From contig NZ_KI421479.1 in assembly GCF_000472925.1 (NCBI RefSeq), forward strand, positions 214,791 to 278,790: DNA of 64,000 nucleotides, given 5' to 3'. This DNA comes from Bradyrhizobium sp. Ec3.3 (GTDB lineage: Bacteria; Pseudomonadota; Alphaproteobacteria; Rhizobiales; Xanthobacteraceae). Numbering within the stretch: position 1 is the first letter of the stretch; the number at the start of each line of letters is the position of its first letter. Positions 24,564 to 35,010 of this stretch are shown one piece after another. Under the pieces are notes generated by a model, which ran no database searches, was not told the origin of the DNA, and saw only the letters and a list, made by a program, of their open reading frames with translations. The position numbers and the translations under genes were made by a program.

Positions 24564-25682
24564 ATGCAGCGAACCAAAGCCCCCTTCCGCGCCGACGAGG
24601 TCGGCAGCCTCCTGCGTCCGGCCAAGATCAAGGAAGCCCGCGCCAAGCTGGAGAAGGGCGAGATCTCGGCCGATGATCTGCGCAAGATCGAGGACATGGA
24701 GATCGAGAAGGTCGTGCACAAGCAGGCCTCGATCGGCTTGAAGCTCGCGACCGACGGCGAATTCCGCCGCTCCTGGTGGCACTTCGACTTCTTGGCGAAG
24801 CTCACCGGCTGCGAAATGTTCCACCCGGACACAGGCATCCAGTTCGCGGGCGTCGAGACGCGGCATGACGCAGTGCGGGTGATCGGCAAGCTCGACTTTC
24901 CCGACCACCACCCGATGCTCGACCACTTCAAGTTCCTGAAGAAGTATGCCGACCAGGCCCACGTTACCGCCAAGATGACGATCCCCTCGCCGGCGGTGCT
25001 GCATTTCCGCGGCGGCCGCAAGGCGATCTCCAAGGACGTCTACCCCGATCTCGATGCCTTCTACGAGGATCTCGGCAAGACCTACCGCAAGGCGGTCAAG
25101 GCGTTCTACGATGCCGGCTGCCGCTATCTCCAGTTCGACGACACCGTGTGGGCCTATCTCTGCTCGCAGGACGAATTGAAGAAGGCGCGCGAGCGCGGCG
25201 ACAATCCGGATGGTCTCCAGCAGATCTACGCGCGCATCATCAACTACGCGCTGGCAGAGAAGCCCGCGGACATGGTGGTGACGACCCATGTCTGCCGCGG
25301 CAATTTCCGCTCGACCTGGATCTCCTCCGGCGGTTACGAGCCGGTGGCCGAGACCTTGCTCGCCGGCACCAACTACGACGGCTACTTCCTGGAATATGAC
25401 TCAGACCGCGCCGGCGGCTTCGAGCCGCTGCGCTTCTTGCCCAAGGGCAACAAGGTCGTCGTGGTCGGCGTCATCACCTCGAAGTTCGGCGAACTCGAGA
25501 AGAAGGACGACATCAAGCGCCGTCTGGAAGAAGCCGCCAAGTTCGCGCCGCTGGAGCAGCTCGCGCTCTCCCCGCAATGCGGCTTCGCCTCGACCGAGGA
25601 AGGCAACATTCTCTCCGAGGAAGAGCAGTGGGCCAAGCTGAGCCTGGCGGTCGAGATCGCGAAGGAAGTGTGGGGCAATTAA
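24564..25682 (+). CDS. core MetE-like (cobalamin-independent) methyltransferase
   Basis: A 372-residue protein related to the C-terminal catalytic half of MetE; full MetE is about 750 residues, so the N-terminal half is absent. The zinc-site pattern is visible: THVCRGN carries His and Cys, and LSPQCGFAS the later Cys. DEVGSLLRP at the start and LATDGEFRRSWWHFDF are typical of the short family. It may regenerate methionine from homocysteine, or act on another methyl donor or small thiol as some core-MetE proteins do. It lies 62 bp after livF, behind a palindromic repeat and a GGGAGTGAA ribosome-binding site. The link to the transporter suggests a methylated ligand, but that is speculation. Confidence 0.85.
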   Translation: MQRTKAPFRADEVGSLLRPAKIKEARAKLEKGEISADDLRKIEDMEIEKVVHKQASIGLKLATDGEFRRSWWHFDFLAKLTGCEMFHPDTGIQFAGVETRHDAVRVIGKLDFPDHHPMLDHFKFLKKYADQAHVTAKMTIPSPAVLHFRGGRKAISKDVYPDLDAFYEDLGKTYRKAVKAFYDAGCRYLQFDDTVWAYLCSQDELKKARERGDNPDGLQQIYARIINYALAEKPADMVVTTHVCRGNFRSTWISSGGYEPVAETLLAGTNYDGYFLEYDSDRAGGFEPLRFLPKGNKVVVVGVITSKFGELEKKDDIKRRLEEAAKFAPLEQLALSPQCGFASTEEGNILSEEEQWAKLSLAVEIAKEVWGN

Positions 25683-25698
25683 GACCCGCTAGCTCGCT

Positions 25699-25800
25699 GT
25701 CATTCCCCGCGAAAGCGGGGAATCCAGTACGCCGCGGCTTCTCCGTGCCTCTCGCTGTCTCTGGAATACTGGATCGCCCGGTCAAGCCGGGCGATGACGA
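25699..25800. repeat. interspersed palindrome family B
   Basis: Starts CATTCCCCGCGAAAGCGGGG, then AATCCAGTACGCC, and after a spacer returns with GAATACTGGATCGCCCGGTC and GCCGGGCGATGACGA. It lies between the convergent MetE-like and caspase-like genes, where it can serve as a bidirectional message end. A half-copy follows the family A element at 3922-3954. Confidence 0.75.
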
Positions 25801-25821
25801 CTGAGTTTGTTGCGGGCGCCG

Positions 25822-27543
25822 TCACTTCTCCGCCAGATAAACCTCGCCCAGCAGCGACGAGTTCGACCACGGCACCTGCTTGTTCTTGGTGGACGAGACG
25901 ACCTCAGCACGCACGCGCGTCAGCATCTGCTGCACCTCGAGCCCCGGCGTGCCGATATGGCGGGAGAGGGCGGACGAGAAAGGCGAGTTGGCGCCTTCGC
26001 CGTCGAGGGCAACCTGGCCCGGCGCCGTGGCGAATGCGATCAGCGTGCCGGCCCCTAAGGTCGCGCCGGCGCCGAGACTCGCCGGCGCTGCGAGACCCGA
26101 GGCGCCCTCGATGCCGCGATTGGCACCGGCGGCAGCGACCTGCGGCGCCATCGGGTTGTTGCGGCAGGCATCGAAGATCAGGATGTTGGTGCGGACCTGA
26201 TCGTCGAGGCCGGCCATGATCGTGTCCGTGTCGATCATCGCCTCCGTCATGTTGGCGCCTGCCTTGAGTTCGACGTCGATCGGGATGAGATAGTTGCGGC
26301 CGTCGATCTGCACACCGTGGCCGGCGTAGTAGACCACCGCGACCTGCGCCCGCGCCGCATCGCGCAGGAAGTCGCGCGTCATCTTCTGCATCGTCGCGCG
26401 GTCGAGGTCGATGCCCTCCGACACCGTGAAGCCGATGTCACGCAGGCTCTTCGCGACTGCGCGCGCATCGTTGGGCGGATTAGGCAGCGCCTTGACGTGG
26501 GCATAGGCGCCGTTGCCGATGATCAGCGCCATGCGCTTGCCGCGGCCTGCCGGAGCGGGCAAGGGCGAAGGCGCCGTGCTCGCCTGCTGCTGCCCTGAAG
26601 GCGCCGTCGTCTGCTGCGCGGTCGAGGTCGGCGCATCGCGCGGCGTCGGCACGGTTGTGTCTGATAGCAGGGACAGTCGCACCTTGGCTGTCGCCTGGTT
26701 GGACTTGCTGCCGGCGTCCGACGCCGTGACGCCGAGCGCGCCCTTGTAGTCCTCCTCGGCGTGCGCGTAATCGCCCTTGGCCTCGTAGGCGAGCCCGCGA
26801 AACGTATAGGCCGAGATCAGCACGCTGTTCGGCGGCGTCATGATGTTGACCGGCGGCTTGTCCTTGGCGAGTCGGATCGCCTCCGTGCCGTCGGCGATGG
26901 CGCGATCGAACTCGCCCTTGGCGCGCCAGATCGTGGTCCGGTGCACCAAAGGCTGCGACAGGCTGGGGTCGAGCCTGATCGCCTGGTTGATGTCGGCGAG
27001 CGCGCCGTCGAGCTCGCCGAGCGCCTTCTTACAGTTGCCGCGGTTTTGGTAGGAGAATGCCGATTTCGGATCGGCCTTGATCGCAGCATCAAAATCCGCG
27101 ATCGCCTTAGCGTACTCCTTCTTGCCCTGATAGGCGTTGCCGCGGTTGTGGAAGATGATTCCGCTCGGCGGCCCAAGCTTCAGCGCATCGTCGAAATCGG
27201 CGATCGCGATGTCGTACTCGCCTTTGTCGAAATAGGCGGAGCCACGCAGGTTGTAGACCGCCTGGCTCGGCTCCAGGCGGATCGCTTCGGTCGCATCCGC
27301 GATGACCTTCGCGTAGTCGCCCTTCTTGTTCCAGCCCACCGCGCGCCAGAAATAGACGGTGGCGAGCTGTCCGCCCTTGAACACCTTCAGCGCGATGATC
27401 TTGTTGCAGGCGTCGATCTGCTGGTCGGCCGGCGTGGTGTCGGTGGTGCAGAGCGGACCGAGCTGCGCGCGGCTTTGCGCGAAGGAGGGGGCGGACCAGG
27501 CGGAGGCAAAGAGCAGGCAGAACGCGACGAGCAAACGACGCAT
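25822..27543 (-). CDS. exported TPR-caspase-like (peptidase C14) protein
   Basis: A 573-residue protein with a Sec signal peptide ending near residue 22 (SFA/Q). Residues of about 50-280 form six or so TPR units (repeated GDYAKVIADATEAIRLEPS-like patterns). A Ser/Thr/Gln/Pro-rich linker (about 290-335) leads to a caspase-type domain that begins KRMALIIGNGAYAHV. The catalytic His lies in YYAGHGVQ (near 408) and the Cys in FDACRNNP (near 460). It is therefore a periplasmic or envelope orthocaspase-like peptidase, with TPRs as the likely partner-binding part. It lies 94 bp downstream of a TPR-retropepsin gene in the same orientation. Substrates are unknown. Confidence 0.88.
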   Translation of the reverse strand: MRRLLVAFCLLFASAWSAPSFAQSRAQLGPLCTTDTTPADQQIDACNKIIALKVFKGGQLATVYFWRAVGWNKKGDYAKVIADATEAIRLEPSQAVYNLRGSAYFDKGEYDIAIADFDDALKLGPPSGIIFHNRGNAYQGKKEYAKAIADFDAAIKADPKSAFSYQNRGNCKKALGELDGALADINQAIRLDPSLSQPLVHRTTIWRAKGEFDRAIADGTEAIRLAKDKPPVNIMTPPNSVLISAYTFRGLAYEAKGDYAHAEEDYKGALGVTASDAGSKSNQATAKVRLSLLSDTTVPTPRDAPTSTAQQTTAPSGQQQASTAPSPLPAPAGRGKRMALIIGNGAYAHVKALPNPPNDARAVAKSLRDIGFTVSEGIDLDRATMQKMTRDFLRDAARAQVAVVYYAGHGVQIDGRNYLIPIDVELKAGANMTEAMIDTDTIMAGLDDQVRTNILIFDACRNNPMAPQVAAAGANRGIEGASGLAAPASLGAGATLGAGTLIAFATAPGQVALDGEGANSPFSSALSRHIGTPGLEVQQMLTRVRAEVVSSTKNKQVPWSNSSLLGEVYLAEK

Positions 27544-27637
27544 GAAGGCCTCGGGAATGCGGAAATGAAATGGATCGTCCGTGTGTTTGTCGCCACCGTG
27601 GGACGGGCGGTTCAGTCCGGGTGCCGCGCCGCAGGCC

Positions 27638-28726
27638 TTACCTCTTCGGCTGGCGGGTGCGGACCTCGATGAAGCCGCCGGCCATCTGCACGTCGAACCG
27701 AGACAGGAAGCTCATGCCGAGCAGGCCGTCGATGCCGGGGCCATAGCTCTTGTCGTCCACGTTCTGGATCGCGATCGGGACGTTGCTTGCCTCCAGCTTG
27801 CCGAGCGCGATCTTGTCGGCCCTGGCGAGCCTGGCTTTGGTTTGCCCATTGGCCGTCACGAGAGTGATCTCGCTGGAGCCGGCATCGGGGATTTTGGCCC
27901 GGCCGGCGAAGGCGGATTTCACGGACACATAGCTGGCACCGGTGTCGAGGATGAACATGCCTGACACGCCGTTGATCTGGGCCTTGACGGTGAGAACGTT
28001 CTTCTGGCCGTGGAGCGGAAAGGTTTCCTTTCGAAGCGCGGTTGATGCGATACAGTTTCCCTGGCTTTCGTAGTCGGCGATGATCTTTCGGGTCTGGCTC
28101 GTATCGCGATTCATCGGATCGAGCGCAATCCACATATTGATCGGCGCAGTCGCTTCGCAGAACTGCTTGAGCGCCGCATAGGCACCGGCCATGCGCAGAA
28201 AGACACGGCTCGATATCGTTTTCTTGTCCGCACCATAGAGCTCGATCGCATCCGAGTAATCGGCAAGCGCGCGGTGGTAGTCGCCGACGCCCTCCAGCGC
28301 AACGCCTCGCAGATAGTGCGCCTCGCGATTTGATGGCGCGCGCCGCATGAATTCGTCGGCGACCTCGACCGCTTTCGGATAGTCGGTCAGCTTCAGATAG
28401 ATGTCGATCGACCGGTGCAGAGCGGTCAGCGGTGCACCGCAGTTCTTGACGAACTTATAAAGCCCATCGGCGGCCTGTCGCCGGTAGCCGAGCTTATCCA
28501 GCATCAGTGCGAGATCGGCGATGCTCTTCTGGTCGCACGGCTCACGCTTGAGCTCTTCCAGACGCAGCCAGACATAGGGATCGCGCGCGGCCTGGACCGG
28601 CAGGGACCCGATGCGTTCATAGACCGTTGCAAACACCTCGTCGGGATTCTCGTCCAGATAGCCTGCGCGCGCGCTGGCCAATAGTGCCGCAAAAAGACAC
28701 GCGGCCAGCCAAAACGACCTGAACAT
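27638..28726 (-). CDS. exported TPR-retropepsin-like aspartic protease
   Basis: A 362-residue protein (367 if an in-frame ATG at 28741 is used). The start at 28726 is preferred because GGGGTGG precedes it. A signal peptide ends after ALLASARA. TPR-like helices span about 50-225. The C-terminal 120 residues are a clan AA aspartic protease: FILDTGASYVSV holds the catalytic DTG near 260, and GIDGLLGMSFLSRFDV is the typical closing hairpin. A single DTG means it should work as a dimer, as in retropepsins. It lies upstream of and in line with the TPR-caspase gene, so the two exported proteases probably share a process. Confidence 0.85.
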   Translation of the reverse strand: MFRSFWLAACLFAALLASARAGYLDENPDEVFATVYERIGSLPVQAARDPYVWLRLEELKREPCDQKSIADLALMLDKLGYRRQAADGLYKFVKNCGAPLTALHRSIDIYLKLTDYPKAVEVADEFMRRAPSNREAHYLRGVALEGVGDYHRALADYSDAIELYGADKKTISSRVFLRMAGAYAALKQFCEATAPINMWIALDPMNRDTSQTRKIIADYESQGNCIASTALRKETFPLHGQKNVLTVKAQINGVSGMFILDTGASYVSVKSAFAGRAKIPDAGSSEITLVTANGQTKARLARADKIALGKLEASNVPIAIQNVDDKSYGPGIDGLLGMSFLSRFDVQMAGGFIEVRTRQPKR

Positions 28727-28953
28727 ATCCACCCCGAACATCCCCGTACGTTACGTATACTGGGAAGTGTGCGCGCTGCCAAACGCACGACAGGGATGTT
28801 TGGGGGCGACCTCGCGGGGCCGGCCGTATGAAGCTCAGAAGCGGGCGGGAAGCCCCTCATTCGGAAGTGGAGCAATTCCAGAGGGTATTCCCTGAGTGGG
28901 CAGAATTTGCTATGCGATCGGACCCAACATCGCTGCCCACCACCGTCCCACCC

Positions 28954-30309
28954 ATGAAGAACGACGAAATCCTCAGCCAGATCACCGAGTTCTGCCGCAA
29001 GGCGGACATGGCGGAATCGACCTTTGGCCGGCGCGCGGTGAACGATGGGAAGCTGGTGCAGCGCCTGCGCGAGGGGAAGCGCATCACCATCGACACGCTC
29101 GAGCGGATCCAGGCCTATATGGCCGCATCGATGACCGGGGGCCTGCCACCGCCGCGAGGGCTTCAGGTGCCGCCGGAGAAGCGCGATCCGCGCGGTAATT
29201 TCCGCTTCTTCGAGAACCGGCAGAAATACCTGCTGTTCGTCCATACCTGCAGCGAGAAGCGCGTGGTCGCCGAGCGCGTGGCGCTCGAGCTCACCAGCAT
29301 CCATCCGCGCCCGCCGGCCCTGCGCATATTCGACGCGGGCGTCGGCGACGGCACTGTGCTGGCGCGGGTCCTGCGCGCCACGCACCAGCGCTTTCCGCAC
29401 ATGCCGTTCTATGTCGCCGGCAAGGAGCTCAGTCTCGAGGACCTGCGCCTGACGCTGGAGAAGGTGCCGGACCGCATTTTCGAGCATCCGGCGTCGGTTT
29501 TCGTCTTTACCAACATGTTCTACTCGGAGGCGCCCTGGCTGACGCCGGCATCGCCCGCCGCGGCGGCCGCCGCCGTCTGGCACGAGGTTCCGCTGCGGGG
29601 CGCTTCCTCGGGAGAGTTCGAACAGCAGATCGCCGAGCTGAGGCCGTTCCTGGAGCAGAACTGGCGCGCCGCGATCAGCCCGCGCACGGCCATGCCGCTC
29701 TACGAGCGGCCCGTCGTCCTCGTGCTGTATCGCGAAGATCACAGATTCCTGCTGGATTCGACCATTCCGCGGCCGGGCCAGACCGAGGCCAATTTCGACC
29801 TCGTTATTGCATCCCAGCCATACCGCGCCCTGTCCTCGGTTAATTTTCGGGCAAAGCGGATCATTGCACCTCTGGCGCGGGCATTGCGACCGGGGGGGCG
29901 CCTGATCGGAATTCACTCTCATGGTCACGATCCCGGCATGGAAATGATCCAGGCGATCTGGCCTGGAGAAAATCCTTTCGCGGTGAGCCGTCATGAGCTA
30001 TTGCGCGCTGTTAGGTATGAGCTCGGATCGTTGGGCCGCGACCTTAATTTTAATGCTTATGCTGATAACCGCTCGATCTTCAGGTATGATATGGAAGCGC
30101 TGCCCAACGAGGTGACCGGGACCATCGGAACCTCGACAGCCTTTGCAGCGTGGAATGCGGCGGTGTATGTCGCTCAGATTGAGGACGACCGATTGACAGA
30201 AATGACTCAAAACGGCCGCACTCTGGATGCCGCCAGGGACGTGCTGCGCAAACACAACGGGCTCTGGTTTTACGACGAATCCTACGTCATCTCGCGCCGG
30301 CGTGACTGA
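28954..30309 (+). CDS. SAM-dependent methyltransferase-like protein with N-terminal helical domain
   Basis: About 451 residues from this ATG; in-frame ATGs at 28912 and 28828 are alternatives, and none has a clear ribosome-binding site. The first 55 residues (ILSQITEFCRKADMAESTFG, then GKLVQRLREGKRITIDTLERI) look like a small helix-turn-helix or partner-binding unit. A Rossmann methyltransferase-like part follows, with LRIFDAGVGDGTVLARVL as motif I, NFDLVIASQPYRAL as a motif IV-like segment, and ARALRPGGRLIGIHSHG as post-motif. Its product gene neighbours are metK (60 bp downstream) and ahcY, the SAM supply and SAH removal enzymes. Whether it methylates a substrate or senses SAM is not known. 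Confidence 0.7.
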   Translation: MKNDEILSQITEFCRKADMAESTFGRRAVNDGKLVQRLREGKRITIDTLERIQAYMAASMTGGLPPPRGLQVPPEKRDPRGNFRFFENRQKYLLFVHTCSEKRVVAERVALELTSIHPRPPALRIFDAGVGDGTVLARVLRATHQRFPHMPFYVAGKELSLEDLRLTLEKVPDRIFEHPASVFVFTNMFYSEAPWLTPASPAAAAAAVWHEVPLRGASSGEFEQQIAELRPFLEQNWRAAISPRTAMPLYERPVVLVLYREDHRFLLDSTIPRPGQTEANFDLVIASQPYRALSSVNFRAKRIIAPLARALRPGGRLIGIHSHGHDPGMEMIQAIWPGENPFAVSRHELLRAVRYELGSLGRDLNFNAYADNRSIFRYDMEALPNEVTGTIGTSTAFAAWNAAVYVAQIEDDRLTEMTQNGRTLDAARDVLRKHNGLWFYDESYVISRRRD

Positions 30310-30338
30310 CATAATCCAAAAGTAAACATCGCAAACGA

Positions 30339-30354
30339 CCGCCCAACGGGGCGG
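30339..30354 (+). promoter_or_regulatory. short hairpin in the metK leader
   Basis: CCGCCC-AACG-GGGCGG forms a 6-bp stem with a 4-base loop, followed by ACAAGGGG, the likely metK ribosome-binding site. It is too small for a known SAM or SAH riboswitch and has no T-run, so it is not a normal terminator. It may slightly separate metK translation from the upstream gene. Confidence 0.3.
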
Positions 30355-30369
30355 GACAAGGGGTTACTG

Positions 30370-31566
<1,197 letters not shown>

Positions 31567-31573
31567 TCAATTC

Positions 31574-31664
31574 CGTCATTCCGGGGCGCCGCGCCAGCGG
31601 CGAACCCGGAATCTCGAACCTCTGGATTCCGGGTTCGCGCGTTTCACGAGCGCCCCGGAACGAC
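31574..31664. repeat. interspersed palindrome family A
   Basis: Between metK and ahcY. Outer arms are CGTCATTCCGGGGCGCCGCG and GCGCCCCGGAACGAC, and the inner arms are CCCGGAATC and GATTCCGGG. It is one of the best-preserved copies in the window and would fold into a strong hairpin in a metK-ahcY transcript. Confidence 0.8.
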
Positions 31665-31689
31665 TTTTTCAAACAACAGGAAGCTCGAC

Positions 31690-33111
31690 ATGAACGCGAA
31701 GCCCGGCTTCACCGATTACATCGTCAAGGACATTTCGTTGGCCGATTTCGGCCGCAAGGAGATCTCGCTCGCCGAGACCGAGATGCCCGGCCTGATGGCC
31801 ACCCGTGAAGAGTTTGGCCCGAAGCAGCCGCTGAAGGGCGCGCGCATCGCCGGCTCGTTGCACATGACGATCCAGACCGCGGTGCTAATCGAGACGCTCG
31901 CAGCCCTCGGTGCCGACATCCGCTGGGTCTCCTGCAACATCTACTCGACGCAGGATCACGCGGCCGCCGCGATCGCCGCGGCCGGCATTCCCGTCTTCGC
32001 CGTGAAGGGCGAGACGCTGACCGAATACTGGGACTACACCGCAAAGCTGTTCGACTGGCATGGCGGCGGTACGCCGAACATGATCCTCGATGACGGCGGC
32101 GACGCGACCATGCTGGTGCATGCCGGCGTCCGCGCCGAGAAGGGCGACACCGCCTTCCTCGATAAGCCTGCTTCCGAGGAAGAGGAAATCTTCTACGCCT
32201 TGATCAAGCGCCTCCTGAAGGAGAAGCCCAAGGGTTACTTTGGCGAGATCGCCAAGAACATCAAGGGCGTCTCGGAAGAGACTACCACGGGCGTGCATCG
32301 CCTCTACGAGATGGCCAACAAGGGCACGCTGCTGTTCCCCGCCATCAACGTCAACGACAGCGTCACCAAGTCGAAGTTCGACAACCTCTATGGTTGCCGT
32401 GAATCGCTGGTCGACGGCATTCGCCGGGGCACCGACGTGATGATGTCGGGCAAGCTCGCGATGGTCGCGGGCTTCGGCGACGTCGGCAAGGGTTCGGCGG
32501 CGTCGCTGCGCCAGGCCGGCTGCCGCGTCATGGTGTCGGAGGTCGACCCGATCTGCGCGCTGCAGGCGATGATGGAAGGCTATGAGGTCGTGACGATGGA
32601 AGACGCCGCGCCGCGCGCCGATATCTTCGTCACCGCCACCGGCAACAAGGACATCATCACCATCGAGCACATGCGCGCGATGAAGGATCGCGCCATCGTG
32701 TGCAACATCGGCCATTTCGACAACGAGATCCAGATCGCGGCTCTGCGCAATCTGAAGTGGACCAACATCAAGCCGCAGGTCGACGAGATCGAATTCCCCG
32801 ACAAGCATCGCATCATCATGCTGTCGGAAGGCCGCCTCGTGAACCTCGGCAATGCGATGGGCCATCCGTCCTTCGTGATGTCGGCGTCGTTCACCAACCA
32901 GACGCTGGCGCAGATCGAGCTCTGGGCCAACAACAAGAACGGCAAGTACGAGAAGAAGGTCTACGTGCTGCCGAAGTCGCTCGACGAGAAGGTCGCCCGC
33001 CTGCACCTCGCCAAGCTCGGCGCCAAGCTGACCGAGTTGCGCAAGGACCAGGCCGACTATATCGGCGTCAAGCAGGAAGGTCCGTACAAGTCGGACCACT
33101 ATCGGTACTGA
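31690..33111 (+). CDS. ahcY: adenosylhomocysteinase
   Basis: A 473-residue enzyme that hydrolyses S-adenosylhomocysteine to adenosine and homocysteine with bound NAD. Seen: SCNIYSTQDHAAAAIA near the start, DDGGDATMLVH, KSKFDNLYGCRESL with the substrate lysine and cysteine, GFGDVGKGSAASLRQAG as the NAD-binding loop, and the conserved C-terminus KSDHYRY. The family's bacterial 40-residue insert is present. It follows metK in the same orientation. A canonical rho-independent terminator follows 22 bases after the stop. Confidence 0.97.
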   Translation: MNAKPGFTDYIVKDISLADFGRKEISLAETEMPGLMATREEFGPKQPLKGARIAGSLHMTIQTAVLIETLAALGADIRWVSCNIYSTQDHAAAAIAAAGIPVFAVKGETLTEYWDYTAKLFDWHGGGTPNMILDDGGDATMLVHAGVRAEKGDTAFLDKPASEEEEIFYALIKRLLKEKPKGYFGEIAKNIKGVSEETTTGVHRLYEMANKGTLLFPAINVNDSVTKSKFDNLYGCRESLVDGIRRGTDVMMSGKLAMVAGFGDVGKGSAASLRQAGCRVMVSEVDPICALQAMMEGYEVVTMEDAAPRADIFVTATGNKDIITIEHMRAMKDRAIVCNIGHFDNEIQIAALRNLKWTNIKPQVDEIEFPDKHRIIMLSEGRLVNLGNAMGHPSFVMSASFTNQTLAQIELWANNKNGKYEKKVYVLPKSLDEKVARLHLAKLGAKLTELRKDQADYIGVKQEGPYKSDHYRY

Positions 33112-33133
33112 TATCCACTCGTCTCAAACGTGC

Positions 33134-33162
33134 AAAAGCCCCGGAGCAATCCGGGGCTTTTT
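33134..33162 (+). terminator. rho-independent terminator after ahcY
   Basis: AAAAGCCCCGG, a 6-base loop and CCGGGGCTTTTT form an 11-bp stem followed by a T-run. The stem sequence closely resembles the terminator at 41630-41664. Confidence 0.88.
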
Positions 33163-33271
33163 GTTTTGCAGGCCGGAAACTACGGGGTTCTCCTCCCGGT
33201 TGTATCGGGGGCCGATTAGCGATTGACGCACGGTGGTGATGGTCGGACAATCCTCAGCGGCGGAGGAAACC

Positions 33272-34732
33272 ATGCAACAAGAACATTTCGACGTCCTCAT
33301 CGTCGGCGCCGGCCTGTCCGGCATTGGCGCGGGCTATCATCTCAAGACGAAATGCCCGGGCAAGAGCTACGTCATCCTCGAGGGGCGCGACTGCATCGGC
33401 GGCACCTGGGATCTGTTCCGCTATCCCGGCATCCGCTCCGACAGCGACATGTTCACGCTCGGCTATTCCTTCAAGCCGTGGACCGATCCCAAGGCGATCG
33501 CCGACGGGCCGCAAATTCTCAACTACGTGCGCGAGACGGCATCCGAGAACGGCATCGACAAGAAGATCCGCTTCGGCCATCGCGTCAAGCGCGCGTCGTG
33601 CTCAACGCCTGATGCGCGCTGGACCGTCGAGGCCGAACGAACGACAGGCGAGGGCGCAGCCGAGATCGTACGCTTCACCTGCAATTTCCTGTTCATGTGC
33701 TCCGGCTACTACAAATACGAGGAAGGCTACACGCCGGAGTTCCAGGGTGCCGCGGATTTTCAAGGCCGCATCGTGCATCCGCAGAAGTGGACCGAGGACA
33801 TCGACTACGCGGGAAGACGCGTCGTGGTGATCGGATCGGGCGCCACTGCCGTGACGCTGGTGCCGGAGCTTGCGAAGAAGGCCTCAGAGGTCGTCATGCT
33901 GCAGCGCTCGCCGACCTATGTCGTGTCGCGTCCTGCGCAGGATCCACTCGCCAACAAGCTGCGCCGCAACCTGCCGGCGACGCTCGCCTATCATATGATC
34001 CGCTGGCGCAACGTGATGTGGGGCATGTTCTTCTTCCAGCTCAGCCGGCGCCGGCCCGCCAAGGTGAAGGATCTGATCCTGAAGGGCGTGCAGATGGCGC
34101 TGGGGCCGGACTACGACGTCGCGACGCATTTCACGCCGCGCTACAATCCCTGGGATCAGCGGCTGTGCCTGGTGCCCGACGGCGATCTCTTCACGGCGAT
34201 CCGCGAGAAGCGTGCCTCCGTCGTCACCAACGAGATCGACACCTTCACGAAAGACGGAATTCGCCTCAAGGACGGCAGCGAGCTTGCCGCCGACATCATC
34301 GTCACCGCGACAGGGCTCGTGCTTCAGGTCGTCGGCGGACTCGAGATCAGTGTCGACGGCCGCGTGGTCGATTTTGCCAAAACGCTGACCTACAAGGGCA
34401 TGATGTACGCCGACGTGCCGAACATGGCTTCCGCCTTCGGCTACACCAACGCGTCCTGGACGTTGAAATGCGATCTCACCTGCGAATATGTCTGCCGGCT
34501 CATCAACTACATGGACCGGCACAATTTCCGCCAGTGCGTGCCGCACAATGACGATTCGACGGTCACCGCCCAGCCCTCGCTCGATTTCACCTCCGGCTAT
34601 GTGCAGCGCTCGATTGCGAAGATGCCGAAGCAGGGCTCCAAGCGGCCGTGGCGGCTGCATCAGAACTATGCGCTGGACATTGTCTCGCTGCGCTTCGGCA
34701 AGATCGACGACGGCGTGATGCAGTATTCGTAA
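33272..34732 (+). CDS. flavin-dependent monooxygenase (Baeyer-Villiger/FMO type)
   Basis: A 486-residue NAD(P)H- and FAD-dependent oxygenase. The FAD-binding Rossmann loop is DVLIVGAGLSGIGAG at the N-terminus, and the second one for NADPH is VVVIGSGATAVTL at about 190. Between them lies FQGRIVHPQKW, which fits the FxGxxxHxxxW fingerprint of Baeyer-Villiger monooxygenases and FMOs. GGTWDLFRYPGIRSDSDM is typical of the bacterial BVMO-like group. The ATG is preceded by GGCGGAGGAAACC. It probably oxygenates a ketone or an N/S-containing small molecule. It stands alone between the ahcY terminator and a convergent tautomerase gene. Confidence 0.88.
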   Translation: MQQEHFDVLIVGAGLSGIGAGYHLKTKCPGKSYVILEGRDCIGGTWDLFRYPGIRSDSDMFTLGYSFKPWTDPKAIADGPQILNYVRETASENGIDKKIRFGHRVKRASCSTPDARWTVEAERTTGEGAAEIVRFTCNFLFMCSGYYKYEEGYTPEFQGAADFQGRIVHPQKWTEDIDYAGRRVVVIGSGATAVTLVPELAKKASEVVMLQRSPTYVVSRPAQDPLANKLRRNLPATLAYHMIRWRNVMWGMFFFQLSRRRPAKVKDLILKGVQMALGPDYDVATHFTPRYNPWDQRLCLVPDGDLFTAIREKRASVVTNEIDTFTKDGIRLKDGSELAADIIVTATGLVLQVVGGLEISVDGRVVDFAKTLTYKGMMYADVPNMASAFGYTNASWTLKCDLTCEYVCRLINYMDRHNFRQCVPHNDDSTVTAQPSLDFTSGYVQRSIAKMPKQGSKRPWRLHQNYALDIVSLRFGKIDDGVMQYS

Positions 34733-34754
34733 CGACCGCCCACGCCGCTCCAGA

Positions 34755-34991
34755 TCAGCCTGGTGGCGTCGCGCGACGGCGCCTGAATTCGAGGACAGGC
34801 AGACCGCCCCAGCCCCAATTGGCGGTATCGACCTCGTCGATCACGACAAAGGTCGAATCCAGCGGCTTGCCGAGGACATCGAGCAGCAATTGGCTCGAGC
34901 CCTTGATCAGCGCGGCTTTCTCCTCCGCGGTGAGCGACGCCGCGCCCGGCGTCGTTCCCTCGCGGGTCACTTGAATGGTGACGATTGGCAT
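34755..34991 (-). CDS. 4-oxalocrotonate tautomerase-family protein
   Basis: A 78-residue member of the tautomerase superfamily. Residue 2 after the initiator Met is proline, the catalytic base of this family once Met is removed (MPIVTIQVTREG). The later block STFVVIDEVDTANWGWGG matches the subgroup related to DmpI/YwhB-like enzymes, in which the tryptophan region lines the active site. The upstream in-frame ATG at 35042 is not used, since only the 34991 start exposes the proline. It lies 19 bp downstream of an SDR gene in the same direction, so the two are probably one operon. Confidence 0.85.
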   Translation of the reverse strand: MPIVTIQVTREGTTPGAASLTAEEKAALIKGSSQLLLDVLGKPLDSTFVVIDEVDTANWGWGGLPVLEFRRRRATPPG

Positions 34992-35010
34992 GGTGAACCC
35001 TCCTGTCGGC

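Noticed and set aside
30310..30369. SAM or SAM/SAH riboswitch before metK
   Set aside because: Only 60 bases with one 6-bp hairpin; the pseudoknot and conserved bases of known classes are absent.
31567..31689. SAH riboswitch before ahcY
   Set aside because: The gap is nearly filled by a family A repeat and nothing matches the SAH aptamer core.
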